Source of the DNA: Collybia mongolica
Taxonomy: Eukaryota > Basidiomycota > Agaricomycetes > Agaricales > Clitocybaceae
Assembly (NCBI GenBank): GCA_013420905.1
Contig: JAAXNY010000013.1
Coordinates: forward strand, 310,001 to 374,000
Length of the DNA stretch: 64,000 nt
Reading direction: 5' to 3'
Part shown: positions 48,821 through 61,100 of the stretch, one piece after another
Layout: each line of letters begins with the position of its first letter
How positions within the stretch are numbered: the stretch's first letter is position 1
Notes under the pieces: model-generated
The model's input: the letters and a program-made list of their open reading frames with translations, nothing else
The model's database searches: none
What the model was told of the DNA's origin: nothing
Translations under genes and position numbers: made by a program

Positions 48821-50181
48821 ATGTCTGGAAAGCTTATCTTGGTGAGATTATCGTTTATCTGTATTACCTTCCCCGATCTTACATTGGTATTAGGTCACTG
48901 GTGTCACTGGCTTCATCGCTGGACACGTCGCCAACAAATTCGTTGAGGCGGGATATCGGGTCCGAGGGTACGTTTACGCCGCTTAGCTCGGGGTATTTGT
49001 AACCTAAAATATCTTCCAGTACCGCTCGAGGCGCCAAGGCCAAGGCCCTCACTGAGGCTGTCAACCATCCTTCCTATGAGTTTGTCCAGGTCGACGATCT
49101 TATCAAAGACGATCTCACCGAGGCCCTCAAGGGTACGTCCAACTTGTAGTGCAACGCGATTCCCACTCACCATCATGTGTTCGCAGGCGTCTATGGTGTA
49201 GCTCACGTTGCCTCCCCTCTCCCCGGAAAGACATCCGACGTCAATGACGCCCTAGACGTGAGCTTCATCCATCATAGATGTCTGACTGCGTCTAATTCCA
49301 GAGATAGAGCGCCATCGAGGCCACACTCAACGTCATGCGCCAAACTGAGAAAGCTGGTATCGAGAAGATGGTCCTCACTGGAACATTCGGTTCCGTCTGT
49401 GATCGTATGTCTTTTCTCATATCATGTAATGGATAAACTCTAATTCTTGTTCGATAGCTACTCTCATCCCTGCCTTCAGCGGCCTCACTTTCACCGAATC
49501 AGGTACGGGCAAGCTTTGATGATAACTTGCGCGTCTCTCATAGTATGCAACAGACTGGGGTGAAGTTACCCGTGAGCAAGCCCTCGCCAAGAAGGATGAT
49601 GCATACTATGTCTACTTTGCATCCAAGATCATCGCCGAGAGGGCGATGTGGAAGTTCGCTGAGGAGCACCCCAAGCTCGATGTTGCTTGCGGTCAGTTCT
49701 TCGGATACTCAAATGAATCTACTTTGTGACATGTTTCCTATTCCCAGTCCTTCCCGGATTCGTTTACGGACCCTTCGCCGAACATATCCCCACCCCCACG
49801 AAACAGCAGCTCGGCACCAACAGCTACATCCTGGGCCTTATCAAGGGTGGAACTCCCCCCCAACCACCCCCATGCGTTGCCGATGCTCGTGATGTTGGCA
49901 GAGGCCATGTCCTCGCCTTCGAGCTCCCTCGCAAGCCTGTTGGCGAGAAACGCTACTTCCTCAACGGCGGCCTGCTCTCGTGGCAGGATGCGACCAAGGT
50001 CATTGCCAAGTCTCACCCCGACATCAAGACCATCCCCCAGCCCGACCTCCCCGGGCCCCCTTCGAGCCTGGACTTGACCAAGACCCAGCGGGACCTCAAG
50101 TTCGGAGAGTTCATCACCCCCGAGAACACAATCATCGCCACCGTCAACGCCCTTCTTGCTGCTGAGAAGACCTGGAATTGA
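48821..50181 (+). CDS. Extended SDR, NAD(P)-dependent epimerase/dihydroflavonol reductase-like
   Basis: Eight exons: 48821-48841, 48894-48967, 49020-49132, 49187-49257, 49308-49404, 49458-49502, 49554-49691 and 49748-50181 (330 residues). It is predicted to reduce a carbonyl using NADPH in the cytosol. The Rossmann motif TGVTGFIAGHV (residues 9-19) is followed by RGTARG, where the Arg after beta-2 favours NADPH. HVASPLPG, then the YFASK (YxxxK) active site and VLPGFVYGP complete the extended-SDR pattern. Yeast GRE2-type and mushroom aldehyde reductases share this layout. The substrate is not readable. All joins keep frame. Confidence 0.93.
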
Positions 50182-53016
50182 GAAACGCATACCCGAGATG
50201 AGTAAAATAGATGTATCGCCAGTATACAATGCTTCGTGACTAGTAAATACCCAAATCAAACAATTTAGATCGACTCTTCTGCACGTGCGCCTGTACTTCG
50301 GGAAGGCAGTGAGTGAGATTTTTTGTTGTGAACTTCTTTTTGTTATCAGAGATCTTCGGAAGAGATTGTCGGTATTCATCTATTAACCAAGGGATTGACT
50401 GATAGGCTTCTAGCTTCTAGTTTCTGTTCTTCGATCGATCGCTCCTCGACGTGACTTTGAATGAGTTTCAGATGGAAGCTTACCGTGTGCATGCCGATCT
50501 CTTGACTGGCGTAAAGCGACCGTGCGTAGGAGCGTTTTCTCGGGATAGGCCCTCTAGGTCCCCAGGTATCGTCAAACCGCTCAAACACCAGGATATTCGG
50601 ATGACTGAGAAGCAAATAAAATCGAAGGTTTCAAGAAAGGGGGACAGTGCGCCTCAAAAATTTCAAAGTCTTGTGATCGCGTCATTGATACCAATCTCCA
50701 TGATACACCACAGCTAAAACCAGAAGAGTTTTCACACTAGAGTGCCATCGCCAGTAGTCAGCAGACCACTTCACTCTATCACCCTACCAAAGCCTATTCG
50801 AAGATTGGCTCCACACCACCCATCAGTCACTTGTTCCACTGATTATCGATGAATATACCACCTTCTCAGACCCCTTCACGATACGCTTGGTATTCACCTT
50901 CGTCCCGCTTATGCCGCCAACTCGATATTCTCCACTCTAGCACCATACGTTCTGATGGGGGGTTCATATGGCGAAATGCTCTCTGTGTAAGTCAGAGCTC
51001 TTCGGGCCGGAAATACTCATCGCTGTTCACGCTGGATCACGGTTCTTGGTAAGTGCCAAGGGGGATCCAGGGCTGGAGCCCCACACCCTGTTCACTCGCA
51101 TCTTGGTCGTCGTCGCGGCATTTTTATTTCCTACTCTCGACGTTAGCATTACAAAGCAGCTCCGTCGTGAAAGTACTGGTTTAGTGGTAGTGCGATATGG
51201 TGCTGCCTAGGTCTCTGGAAGGAAATACGCCTGCAAGCCTCAGACATGACGATCGTTGAAAGGAAAAGACGCGATTTCATTGAATGGCTTGGTGTTCCTA
51301 CCCATCGGGCATCCGAGGAACCGAGGTCAACGAGTCAGGTGCTCAACGGGCGCATCACGGATTGTAAATTGTACGCCGACGCACAACCCTTCTCAATGAC
51401 AATCGTTTCATTCGCGCATTCAATTTGAAATCCGTGGCCATTGTGGTGATCGCATCCCAGCTCCTAAGATGTTAGCCCCAATCGACATACTGGGGTTTTG
51501 GTGCTGCCAAGTCGGTTTGTGGTCCGATGTTCATGAAGTCCGAGACGGGTCACAGGGCGGCTGCAGTTTTGCCTGGTTTTGCGTGGTCGAGGCATTTGAG
51601 GCGTCCACGTTATCGAGAGCGCACAATTCAAATTTTGACAATTTCATACCGGCCGATCAGGGGTAGATGGAAATAGATTCGACGGAACGGGTGTCCACGA
51701 ACAAGAATGTTGATGAGAATTACTGTACAATGGGGGGGCCTTAGAAATGTATGGATACCGTTGGGCATGAGAGGGCTGAAACAGTGGAGAAGAGGCACAG
51801 GGACGACGATTTGGAAATAAGGTACGTGCCCCTGTTACATTCGTTCGGTGCAGTTGGTATCAGGTGAGAGTCGGACTTCCGGCGGCTAAGATAGTTCATA
51901 GGCTCTATCAAGAACGGTTGTGGCTTGCGAAGGCATAGAGCGAAGACGTCGTTTACAAGTTTGAGGTGGGGTTATCTTGTTCAAAGCGAAGGTTAGTCGG
52001 CCGCATTGTAAAGTGGGGCCGCCATGCTGTCCGCGGGAGAGTTCGAGCTTGCCCAAGCCAACCCAAGCTTCACCGTATTGCCCAAAGACCTCCGAAGACC
52101 GGGTTGAATATACCCCAGTCGCCCCATACCCCACACCGCTTCATCAATTCAACAGATGCCCAGGGACATTTTGTGGAACCGCAAGGAGCCCCGCCCCGCT
52201 CATGAGCTCATTGAATTTGACGTAGATGATACCTGTGCAAGGCACAATACTAGCAGAATTTGATCAATCGCGCCGCTGAACACAGGAAATAACAGAATAG
52301 AGCCATAAATTCCAAAGATATTGGTTGAATGGAGGGTCAGAGGGGATTTCCCAATTTGGACGTTGCATGAAGTAAGCTCCGACGCCGGCGTTCCAGATTG
52401 CTAAATATGGTTGTAATGGTCCGCGATCACCCTGCATCGCATCTGGAGCGCCTGGCTAAACGTTGCCAATACAGTACACGCCGCAGGGAATTTCACGGTT
52501 CCCGCGACAAAATGGGGCTGAAGAACGACAGATAAAAAGCTTAAGGGCGAAAGTTCGGCTCTGACAAAGGTGCTGTCCTCTAGTGTCATTTACTATACCG
52601 CAAAGTATATGGGCGGCCTTGAACTCGTACGTAACTCGATGTTCCGTGAACCGAGTACCACTTCAAGTCAATTCAGTTCTCGAAAGAATGAAATGTTGCA
52701 AAACGTGGAGGAAATTTGTTATTCGCGTCGCCACGCGTCCAACCGAGATGCAACCTGGAATAGATGACGATCACGCTCGTGGCAAGACCAGTTGGAGATT
52801 CTGTGCCAAGGGGATCTACCTCACGATCTGTGACTTCTCTGAACTAATCATTTTTTTTTTTCAGGTCCGCGAAGGCGAACACGCCCAACGCATCAATCGG
52901 GTATGCCGTGAGTGGGACATAAATAGCCCCAGGTAAGAGTGCTACCGTTCACCAGCTGTTCTTTTGCTGCCCGCTTTCAAACCGCCCTCTCTTCAACCTC
53001 AATACCACCACTCAAA
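50182..53016. other. Long intergenic region; nothing supported
   Basis: About 2.8 kb with open frames under about 120 codons and no domain or splice-linked pattern. Around 52917-52926 an ACATAAATAG word about 90 bp before the next ATG may serve as a weak TATA element for the transporter gene. Confidence 0.4.
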
Positions 53017-54109
53017 ATGTCTGATATCGAGAAAGGCGGCATTGAATCCACCGTTCCCCATGGTCACACCAACGGTCACTCCACTCCCGCTCCCCGTCCC
53101 TCGACAATCGCCAATCCGGCAACACTGTGTGTTTTTTGTTTTTTTTTTGAGCCCCATTTCGTCGACTAAAACTTGCCCTTTTTTTTCTTTTCTTTTTCGT
53201 CTAGTGGATTGTTCTCTTTCGCGTCGACGACATTTATGCTGTCGATGTACAACTGCCACGTTCGCAACATTAATCACCCTAACGTTGTCGTCGGTATGGC
53301 CATCTTCTGCGGTGGGCTTGCGCAGCTCCTTGCTGGCATGTGGGAGTTCCCCAAAGGCAACACCTTTGGTGCTGCTGGTGAGTGACCCTTTCTTCCAATG
53401 CTTCGGTTTCCTCCCCAACCCTTCTGCGCATCATGGCTGCCGACCGGATAGTCGCCGGCAATCCCGCCCACTCCATTCTCCTAAAAATTCAAATTCATTG
53501 GCGATCGGAGTATCGGTTCAATGACCGGTGTTGAGCGATGAGCGCCGGTTGTCCGACTCGGAGATATTGATTGGACTTGCGATGCTGACTGCTCTCCTTG
53601 ATCAGCGTTCTCGTCCTATGGCGCTTTCTGGATGTCGTACGCCACTATCCTGATCCCTGGCAGCGGCGTAATAGCATCCTTCGGAGGCAACACAAAAGAA
53701 CTCCAGAGCGGCCTTGGTATCTACCTTGTCTGTTGGTGTATGGTTACTGCTTTCTATGGGTGAGTATTCCTCGTCCCCTGTTGCTTCAAAAGCTGACCAG
53801 TCATCACAGTATCGCTTCTCTTGGCAAACACTGGGGTTTCATTGGACTGTTCGCTTTCCTTACTGTCACTTATGCTTGCCTCGCCGCTGGAGAATTCCGC
53901 AACAGTATCAAGTATGTTCCAGTAATTTCTGTCGATCCTCTTACTTGAACTCACTTATCTCTTTTAGTGCGACTAAGGCCGGAGGTGTTCTCGGAGTCAT
54001 CACCGCGTTCATTGCCTACTACATTGGGTTGAGCGAACTCCTGGCCACTGAGGCGCAGCCCGTCATCCGTCTGCCTCTTGGTATCATCCGCAGGAAGAAG
54101 ACCAACTAA
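53017..54109 (+). CDS. Acetate/ammonium transporter, GPR1/FUN34/yaaH (ATO) family
   Basis: Five exons: 53017-53126, 53205-53377, 53606-53759, 53810-53911 and 53968-54109 (226 residues). Members are six-helix plasma-membrane channels that move acetate/succinate or export ammonium. The family motif NPATLGLFSF (residues 33-42) directly follows a polar cytosolic N-terminus. Helices follow in FMLSMYN, MAIFCGGLAQLLAGMWEF, FSSYGAFWMSYATI, GIYLVCWCMVTAFYGI, WGFIGLFAFLTVTYACLAAG and GVITAFIAYYIGLSELL. Intron 2 (53378-53605, 228 bp) is four times longer than the local norm. The C-terminus is basic (RRKKTN). Confidence 0.95.
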
Positions 54110-55410
54110 CCAGATGTGCCTGATTCCCGAATATGTGCATTGTTACACCATTTTTCTAATACTGTTGTTCCGTACACTACGAAAGGTTCAATACATACAT
54201 ACCCTGCCCTCTGTTCGACATATGCATCCTGTATTTGTTCACCAGTAATATATTGATTGCTATCTTGTCCGGGTAAATCATACTTCCAATTATCCTTGAG
54301 AAGCCATCTGTTCTGTACGATTATTACCCGTAGCGCCATCAAACAATCCGCAGAAGTCGCATCAAGCAGGAGTTAGCCTACGATCTCCTTAAAGCATAAC
54401 ATAAGGCCACCGTAAGATCACCTGAATTTTTGTCTCCAGAAACACATGGCCCAGATGAAAATGGTAGGTAGGCACATTAAGGAATATTCACCCGACACCC
54501 CTTGTAGTTACCATGTGGTCCCCTGTCAGGTGTATATCCGAGGTGCTTTCAAAATGCGGGTTGAGAGGCTCCGGTGCGCCTATATGCGGAATATCGGGCT
54601 AACAACTGCAAAACCTTGGCTCATCCTGCCATGACGTTATATTCTCTTAATAGGTTTGAGTGTGGAGCAACACATCAAATTTTCTTGAGAACCCTTTATT
54701 ATTCAAAAGACCCTGCATGCCACTTCACAACAGGAATCATATACGACGTCGCGCGCCTCTCGGTTCAGGTCGAACCTTCAATTGTCTGACCATCGAGGTT
54801 AAGGAAAACTGTGATCCACGGGGCCCGACTGAGGAAACTATCATAACATCCGTGGACTGTTTTTGAACCGATGTCCGGTCGAGTGCCTGGACAGCGCCTG
54901 GATGGGGCTCTGTAGGTATGTCGGATGACACCATCACTAGATCCTTCCCACCAGTGCCAATAGTGGCAGGCGGACTAGCGGACGAACATGGCGGTATTGG
55001 GCTATAAATAAACCAGTCCTGCCGATGTCAACAGGGTTTGACAAGTATCACCATCGTGGGTGCCAGTCACAGATGTGGCGCTTGTTGAACTACCAGAGAG
55101 AAATGTAGCATCGGATGGCATAGTTTCGCTCCTAACAGCTAAAAGTAATCCTAGGCTTAATTTTCAACATGCTTAATCAGAAGAAAGGCGGGAAGACGCG
55201 GTCGGACCATGTTTTATGAGGCAAACACCTGACGATTACGACCCCATAAACTTTTTGAATGATGGGGCTTGCCAGTTAGCTAATAATGAAACATCAGCGG
55301 CCCTCAAGGTTTATAGGCGGCAGCAATTGAGGACGTGTGGCGCTTTGAGCTCGAACCTAGAAGTTATTTGGATGCTCGGGCGCAAACCAGAAATTTAAAC
55401 ATGGCAAAGA
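54110..55410. other. Intergenic; nothing supported
   Basis: No coding exon or repeat was recognised between the convergent transporter and NAT9-like genes. Confidence 0.4.
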
Positions 55411-56333
55411 TCATTTGTTGTGAAACCATCGCATTTCTACCTCTCCAAACACCTCCACTCGCTTCGTGACTTTGAAACCAAGCTTCTCAAAGAGACGGAT
55501 GCTGGGTGTATTGGACTCTGATATCCGTGTTACGAGAGCCGTTGGGGGAACCTGCAAGGGGGACGGTGCGACGGGCGGCTGGTGTGACGCGAGTTGCTTC
55601 CCGCCCAAAAACACTTCAGGGGCACTAGTGGCATAATGAAGCATTAGGCGTAAAGCCTCTAGGGCACACCCACGACGTCGGTAGGCAGGCTCTATTTTTA
55701 GTAGATTTGTCAGAATCGAGGATGAAGGTAGGCTCGATGAACTGGTAAAACGTGCCAGCTATCATAATTTCAACTTCGGCCTCAAAAGTTTCTTCTTCAT
55801 CCTCGTCCGAACCTTTCGGTGCTGTCCACGTGAGGTGGTCTTCTATGTGGGGTATGGTGCCTCGAAGAAATATATTCACGTCCCCTATCATAGGGAGCGA
55901 GGCGACACGGGGATCCGACGGTAACACAGTTCCGGAGCCCAAAATGAGGGGAAGGGATGATGGCGTTTCAGCAGATATCCGACTCGGGATGCTTTCGTCG
56001 TGCGCGAGGATGATGAATGTAAGTTTATCGTCGTCCAGTAGCCACTTCTCTGAGTGGCATAGCGTCGATCGTTAGAGGGTGATGATGATCGAACACAAGC
56101 ATACGTTGCATGTCGAACTCTTCTTCGAGAGTCAAACGTTCACTTGCGGTCAGTAATCGTAGTTCTTCGCTGAGCATCCACCCATGATACGTCTATAGAT
56201 GGGGATATATCATCAGTTTTCAATTGATCACCATAGGAGTGCTAAGAGATAAACGTACAGGAACGTGCTCGGGAAGATAGGGGACAAGAATAACTTTCTC
56301 GCCAACGACTACGGTGTCTTTGTTGATTTTCAT
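55411..56333 (-). CDS. NAT9: N-acetyltransferase 9-like GNAT protein
   Basis: Four exons: 56333-56259, 56192-56105, 56049-55756 and 55691-55411 (245 residues). NAT9 proteins are small GNAT acetyltransferases; animal NAT9 acts on microtubule-related processes, and the fungal role is unclear. Recognisable blocks are VGEKVILVPYLPEHVPTYHG, SEELRLLTASERLTLEEE, IGDVNIFL, AEVEIMIAEPAYRRRGCALE (acetyl-CoA loop around RRRGCA) and NTPSIRLFEKLGFKV (GNAT motif B). The third intron uses a GC donor (CTG|GCACGT), which is needed to join IMIA to EPAY in frame. The N-terminal start is set by homology to the family (MKINKDT); an upstream in-frame ATG at 56414 exists. Confidence 0.9.
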
Positions 56334-56567
56334 TGATGTATGTAGAGTGGGATGGCGGGAAACGGGAGAAAAGCCGAATTGCATATACTGTATTTGTGTT
56401 TGTGGAGACTTCAAGTCATCAGTCTCCGGAATAATAGGTCATGATTAGATTAGATTAGACGAATCAGAATAACTAATGGTTCAGCCCATTTTTCCAGTGG
56501 ATACGAAATCTCATTAGCTAGATTAAGGTTAACTCTAGTTAAAATCCTGAAGCCAAAAGATCTAATT

Positions 56568-57245
56568 TTAACTAAAGTACCGACTCGGGCGAATGTTCCA
56601 CTCATTTCGCGCATAAATCCCTAGATGAGTGTAGACATCCGGTTTAAATCCAATTCTCCAAAAGACCCCCACTGCCTTCAAAGCTTCTCGCATAGCATTC
56701 ACCTCAGCTGCATCTCTGTAGTCATCAACATAGACGCAAATAACGTGAGAGTCGCCTTCCTGCTTTGGAGATACTTTTGTTGATCCTTTCCTTAACTCCA
56801 AACACAACATTCTGACGACCTTTCCCCAAAGCTCGTCGATCGTCTTCGAATCCGAGTATACCATCCACTTTCCTGTCAACACTCTATTCTCGTGAGCGAT
56901 CCTGTCGATCTCTGACACCGTAACGTTTTCGGATGCGATGAGTGACTGAAAGGCGGATTTTAATCCGTCGATATTCGGTGTATGATGTTGTAATCTCCCT
57001 CGGTCCACCTCAATCCACGCGCAGTAATCAATCGGTGTTCGACTGGGCAGCCACCGTTGTAAAAATTCTTCCAATCGTTCTGGTGTTGTTGTTTGATCGT
57101 TCCAGCTCGTTACGAGGAGGGTGGACCCGCCGTCGCGATGCAAAATGTCATATGGACCTGGTGGCTCGACCCACAATTGCTGATCTGTGATTTTGAGTTG
57201 GCGAGCGAGTAGAGAGGAAACATCCTCCATATTGTGGTTGCCCAT
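56568..57245 (-). CDS. DUF1917 / C11orf68-like protein
   Basis: A single exon of 225 residues. The C-terminal half shows the family pattern LTGKWMVYSDSKTIDELWGK, HVICVYVDDYRD and GFKPDVYTHLGIYARNEWNI. Members (UPF0696) have an eIF4E-like fold and no settled function. The N-terminus (residues 1-75) is more variable. It runs in the same direction as the NAT9-like gene, with 234 bp between them. The start MGNHNMEDVSSL is the first ATG of the frame. Confidence 0.85.
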   Translation of the reverse strand: MGNHNMEDVSSLLARQLKITDQQLWVEPPGPYDILHRDGGSTLLVTSWNDQTTTPERLEEFLQRWLPSRTPIDYCAWIEVDRGRLQHHTPNIDGLKSAFQSLIASENVTVSEIDRIAHENRVLTGKWMVYSDSKTIDELWGKVVRMLCLELRKGSTKVSPKQEGDSHVICVYVDDYRDAAEVNAMREALKAVGVFWRIGFKPDVYTHLGIYARNEWNIRPSRYFS

Positions 57246-58148
57246 TATGTTGGGGAATATTCAGGAGAATTATAGATTACAACTTCAAGGAACAGCAGCG
57301 GCTTATGGTCTACTGTCACTTACGTGTGACTGAAGAAGGCCGTTCGTCACAGCCTGTGGGGATTTCTAGGTTGGCTAACTCTGAGAGTCGAACTCAGACG
57401 TTTAGGGTCTTCGTACGGATTTCGCCCTTGCGAAGGGGCTCATCAGAGGGCTTATACCGCTACCCTTAATCCGCCTTTGTGTAACATCGATAGAATCAGA
57501 CTACCACTTAAAGTCTTAGGGTGTCACTGGGGGAGTATGGTCACATGTGTGTGTGTGACTACCGGTGATCTATTTAGCCGTATAGACCATTGCATCCGGG
57601 ACCCCGTAGTGGGTGGTTAACTTTAGGGGGGTTGGGTCTGGGCGTCCCTCCACATTGGACCAATACCAGGGCTTGTCGGGCACCTGATGAGAGGCCGACC
57701 CACTGCCTGCCGAAGCAGGACTTTCTCATCTGTTTAAGTATCTGTACCGTCTCGTAGTTGAGTAGCTTATCTAAGGTTCAGTCGGCCGTCTCCGAGGATC
57801 ATGCCGAAAGTACAGGACAAAGATTACGTTTATTTTATCAGTCCATTGTGTGTCCATAGTTTTATACACTCGACAACCTATGGAATAACTCGAGACACAA
57901 AGCGGGTTGAGGGCGAAGGAATTTCTCAGGCTATTTATATACAACTAAGTTTGAGTGAAAAAAGGTACAGTGGGGGTGATTGAAAAAATAATCTCGTTGT
58001 GCTCCTTTTTACTGAGTATCATGTTCTCCAGATGGACCATAAGGAACCCGGGCCATATCGCTCACGTTATAAAGGTAGTTTCCCCAGTCATCCAGTCTAG
58101 ACACTCAGGCGTGAGCAGGTTCGCACAAAGAGTTGAAGATAGGTGACT
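57246..58148. other. Intergenic region with a cluster of hairpins
   Basis: No coding exon. Perfect or near-perfect short hairpins follow each other: CTGAG/CTCAG with a 7-nt loop (57381-57397), the ribozyme-like motif (57415-57474), GTCACA/TGTGAC (57540-57559), GTCGG/CCGAC (57675-57699) and CCTGC-CGAA-GCAGG (57706-57719). After about 57800 only small frames occur. Confidence 0.55.
57415..57474 (-). ncRNA. Hammerhead-ribozyme-like motif
   Basis: On the minus strand the core is CTGATGA, then stem II GCCC/GGGC, then GAAA. Stem III pairs GCGGA with TCCGT, and a short stem I pairs AGGGT with GCCCT. This is the order of a type III hammerhead. The cleavage site would be the T-T or T-A after GCGGA. 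One extra nucleotide must bulge at the stem I/III junction, so activity may be reduced. A T-arm-like hairpin with the loop TTCGACT lies 17 nt downstream. The match was found by eye; activity is inference. Confidence 0.55.
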
Positions 58149-61100
58149 TCACTCAAAGCCTGACGGAGCGTTCGACCACATCGCGTACGTGGCATCTTCC
58201 GGTGAGGTCTGAGGCAGCTGAGAGCCTGAAGGAAAGTGTGAAGACAGAGCATGGTGGCCATGGGCACTTGTTCCAACATGGGGTTGGATGGGAACCGTCG
58301 AATACGCAGAGATAGAGTTGAAGGACTCAGAGGGGATAAATTGCCCAGCGTTTGCATAATGCATGCCCATTTGATCATAGGGAATGTCTTGCATGGACAA
58401 GGAAGGCATGACGCCCATGTCCGAAGCATAGTAATGATTGTCTACCATGGGCCGATTATCATGAGCTGAGCCGATAGCAGAGGGTATACCCTCCAGGCTT
58501 CTATTCCCATACCATGGCACACTAGGGTCATGCGAGGATAAACGTTGCTCAAAAGACGAGTATTCTTGTTGGGCATGGAGTGGTATTCGGCCGAGTTCGT
58601 CGCTGGATACTGGGAGGGTAAAGATCGGTGGTGGTGGTGGCGGCGGCACGGAAAAATCTGAGTGCTGCGATCGTGGCTGTCCAAGTTGCTGTGGTCGCTG
58701 TGGTCGCTGCGGGGGCTGAAGCGATTGCGGGGGTTGTTGAAGATCAACTGAGGTCGTATTAATGCCCCCCTTTGTTAAGCGTTTTGTGCCAGCGATGTTT
58801 CGGGAGAAATCCATAGACACGGCGTTTAGGCTAGTGCTGCCGAGGCCAGAACCCGAGCTAGGGCCGGAGGCTGGCGTTGTTTCTTCGTCTCGTTCCCTTT
58901 TCGGGGGTGCGGCACTTGTTGGGAGGGGAAGGTCCCCAACGGATGCCAGCTCATAGAGAATATCCCTGTACCACTTTCAGCCAGGAACTCAGGCATTCCT
59001 GAACGTTAACTTACCATAAACGGCCCGCTAGAAACCAGCTACGAGAAGGCCAATCAGGTCGGGGCGGATACCGGACGACGATTTGTTTACTCACCGCGAC
59101 TCAGACATTTTCAAAACGGCCATACATTTGTGCACGTCCATCATCTCCTTATTGGGGTCCGTCGTTATGCCAGAGCGCTTGCCGCCCCAAATGTTAAGCA
59201 GGAGTACGACGCCCGAAGAGAAAGCGGTTGTCTAGTGACTATTAGTATGGTTTGAAGAGGATAATGACGGAAAGAGAATACCTGGATCGGCGGTGGGGCA
59301 ATGGTGAATCGCTGCCCCTGTACACTCGCAACATGGCTACAGGATCTTGCAGCATTCGTACATATTGCCAAGGAAGGGAAGGGGAGAGGAACGGGCCTAC
59401 GAGGAGATGGTATGAATGGCCTGTGTACGAGGATTTGGATATGATAGTAAAAACAGTATAGCGAAGCAGATTGATTGAAGAATACGTCGTCTTCCCGGTT
59501 CGGATCCCACCTCACTAAAGAATGGTTAGAAGCGATCAACGCAACGAGCACTGACTCACAATGATCTGGTACCGAGTCGGCCCATCCGTTTAAAGCTGAG
59601 TCCAGTTCAGCGACAAGTTTCTCCTCCCAGTGGGGTCCAACGAAACCAAGTAGTATCTTCGATTTGTTGATCGCATACTGCGGGTGTGTATCAATCACCT
59701 AGCCATTAATCACAATAATGATCGACTGACAATACTACGTAACACTGTTGCGAGTATCCGACTCAGCCTGATGTAGAGACAGAAGTAGGTGATAACAGAG
59801 GGCCTTTTCGTTTGCTGCTTGAAACATTGTTGAGGATCGGGGTCCTCCCAGTACTTGTCATCGCACTCGACGGGCATCTCTAGATCAAAGCTACACATGG
59901 ATCGCTCGTGAGCTGTGGTCCACGTTGTATGCGGTACAAAGACGTACTCTTCATCATGAATCGAGCAGGGGCGGCCGCAAGAAGAACTAAATAACCGATC
60001 CATGCACACGAGGACCCTATTTAGATCATGATCAAAGCCAACAACGGCTGAGATATATACAAAAACATACCAGAATGCACGTTTCCATAACTCATCATCT
60101 GAAGTCACAATACCTTGAGACGTTTTGCGACGGTGCGCACCAACGTCCTGTGCCGCGCGTATCCCTATGCCAACAACCGTCCAACATGCCTGCGGCACTG
60201 ATGATGCATGGAGAAACTGGCCTACGAGCTAAGCCTACACAGTAAACAATCGGCGTTAAATAACCCTATGGAGTTGACTTACGCAGTAGAACTGGATCTC
60301 ATACAAGGACGCGGGTTGCACGGGGGCCTGCTTCACCATCGGGACCTGGGAGAACCACTTCCATCCACACGAATGCCACGAGGTCGAATCTTCGAGGAGG
60401 ACACGCCGGTCATTCGAGTATCGCGAGCCCACTGCACAGACGAGGAGCAAATTGAGAGCAAAAAGTTCATCGGTGAGGTGTAACCCCTCAGCCACAGCCC
60501 TTTCGAATGTTGGTCGATGAAGGAGAGGAAGGAAGAGGTTCATGTGGTTGAAATAGAGATCGATGAGCGCAAACATTAGGTCCTTCTTAGGGAAATCGTG
60601 ACGCGGATATCTAGCTTCGGGCGGTGGTCCCCTCTGAAGGAGTGAAGATTAAAAGATCAAAAGCATGAATTAAAGTAAAGGGAGCGCTGATACTCACCAG
60701 GCGTGGGGGCTGAGGCTCGGGCCCATGAACTCGTTCTATGCCCATGTACTGATCCCTCATATCCATAACCCTCTCCACAAGCATTGCTCCGCTCGATTTT
60801 CCGAGGAAGCGCCCATCTAGGGAGAGCTTGTCCAAACTTTCTGCAAGTACCATATCCTCCAGGTAATCATCCTGCGGTAAAGTGGCGGTAGAAGAATGGA
60901 GGTGTGATGGTGAATTAGAGCCCGATGGCCCTTCTAGACTTGCTAGTGCTTCAGGATCGATCTAAAAAAGTACTTTGTCGTCAATTAGGATAGCTTTATA
61001 CTGCCTGTGAACGCACCCCAGATAGCAACAGCTCCAACTTCTCCACTCGATTATTTAGACTATCCAGATAACTGTGCGCCCGCATTAGTTTATGTAGTGT

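Noticed and set aside
49738..50379. A 213-codon minus-strand frame opposite the SDR gene
   Set aside because: It is antisense to well-conserved SDR coding exons and has no recognisable domain.
57370..57400. A tRNA gene on the minus strand suggested by a T-arm-like hairpin
   Set aside because: No matching acceptor stem, D-arm or anticodon arm was found upstream on that strand.
57675..57720. A second hammerhead on the plus strand (CTGATGAG near 57684)
   Set aside because: The GAAA box is not present (CGAAG forms a tetraloop hairpin instead) and there is no room for stem I.
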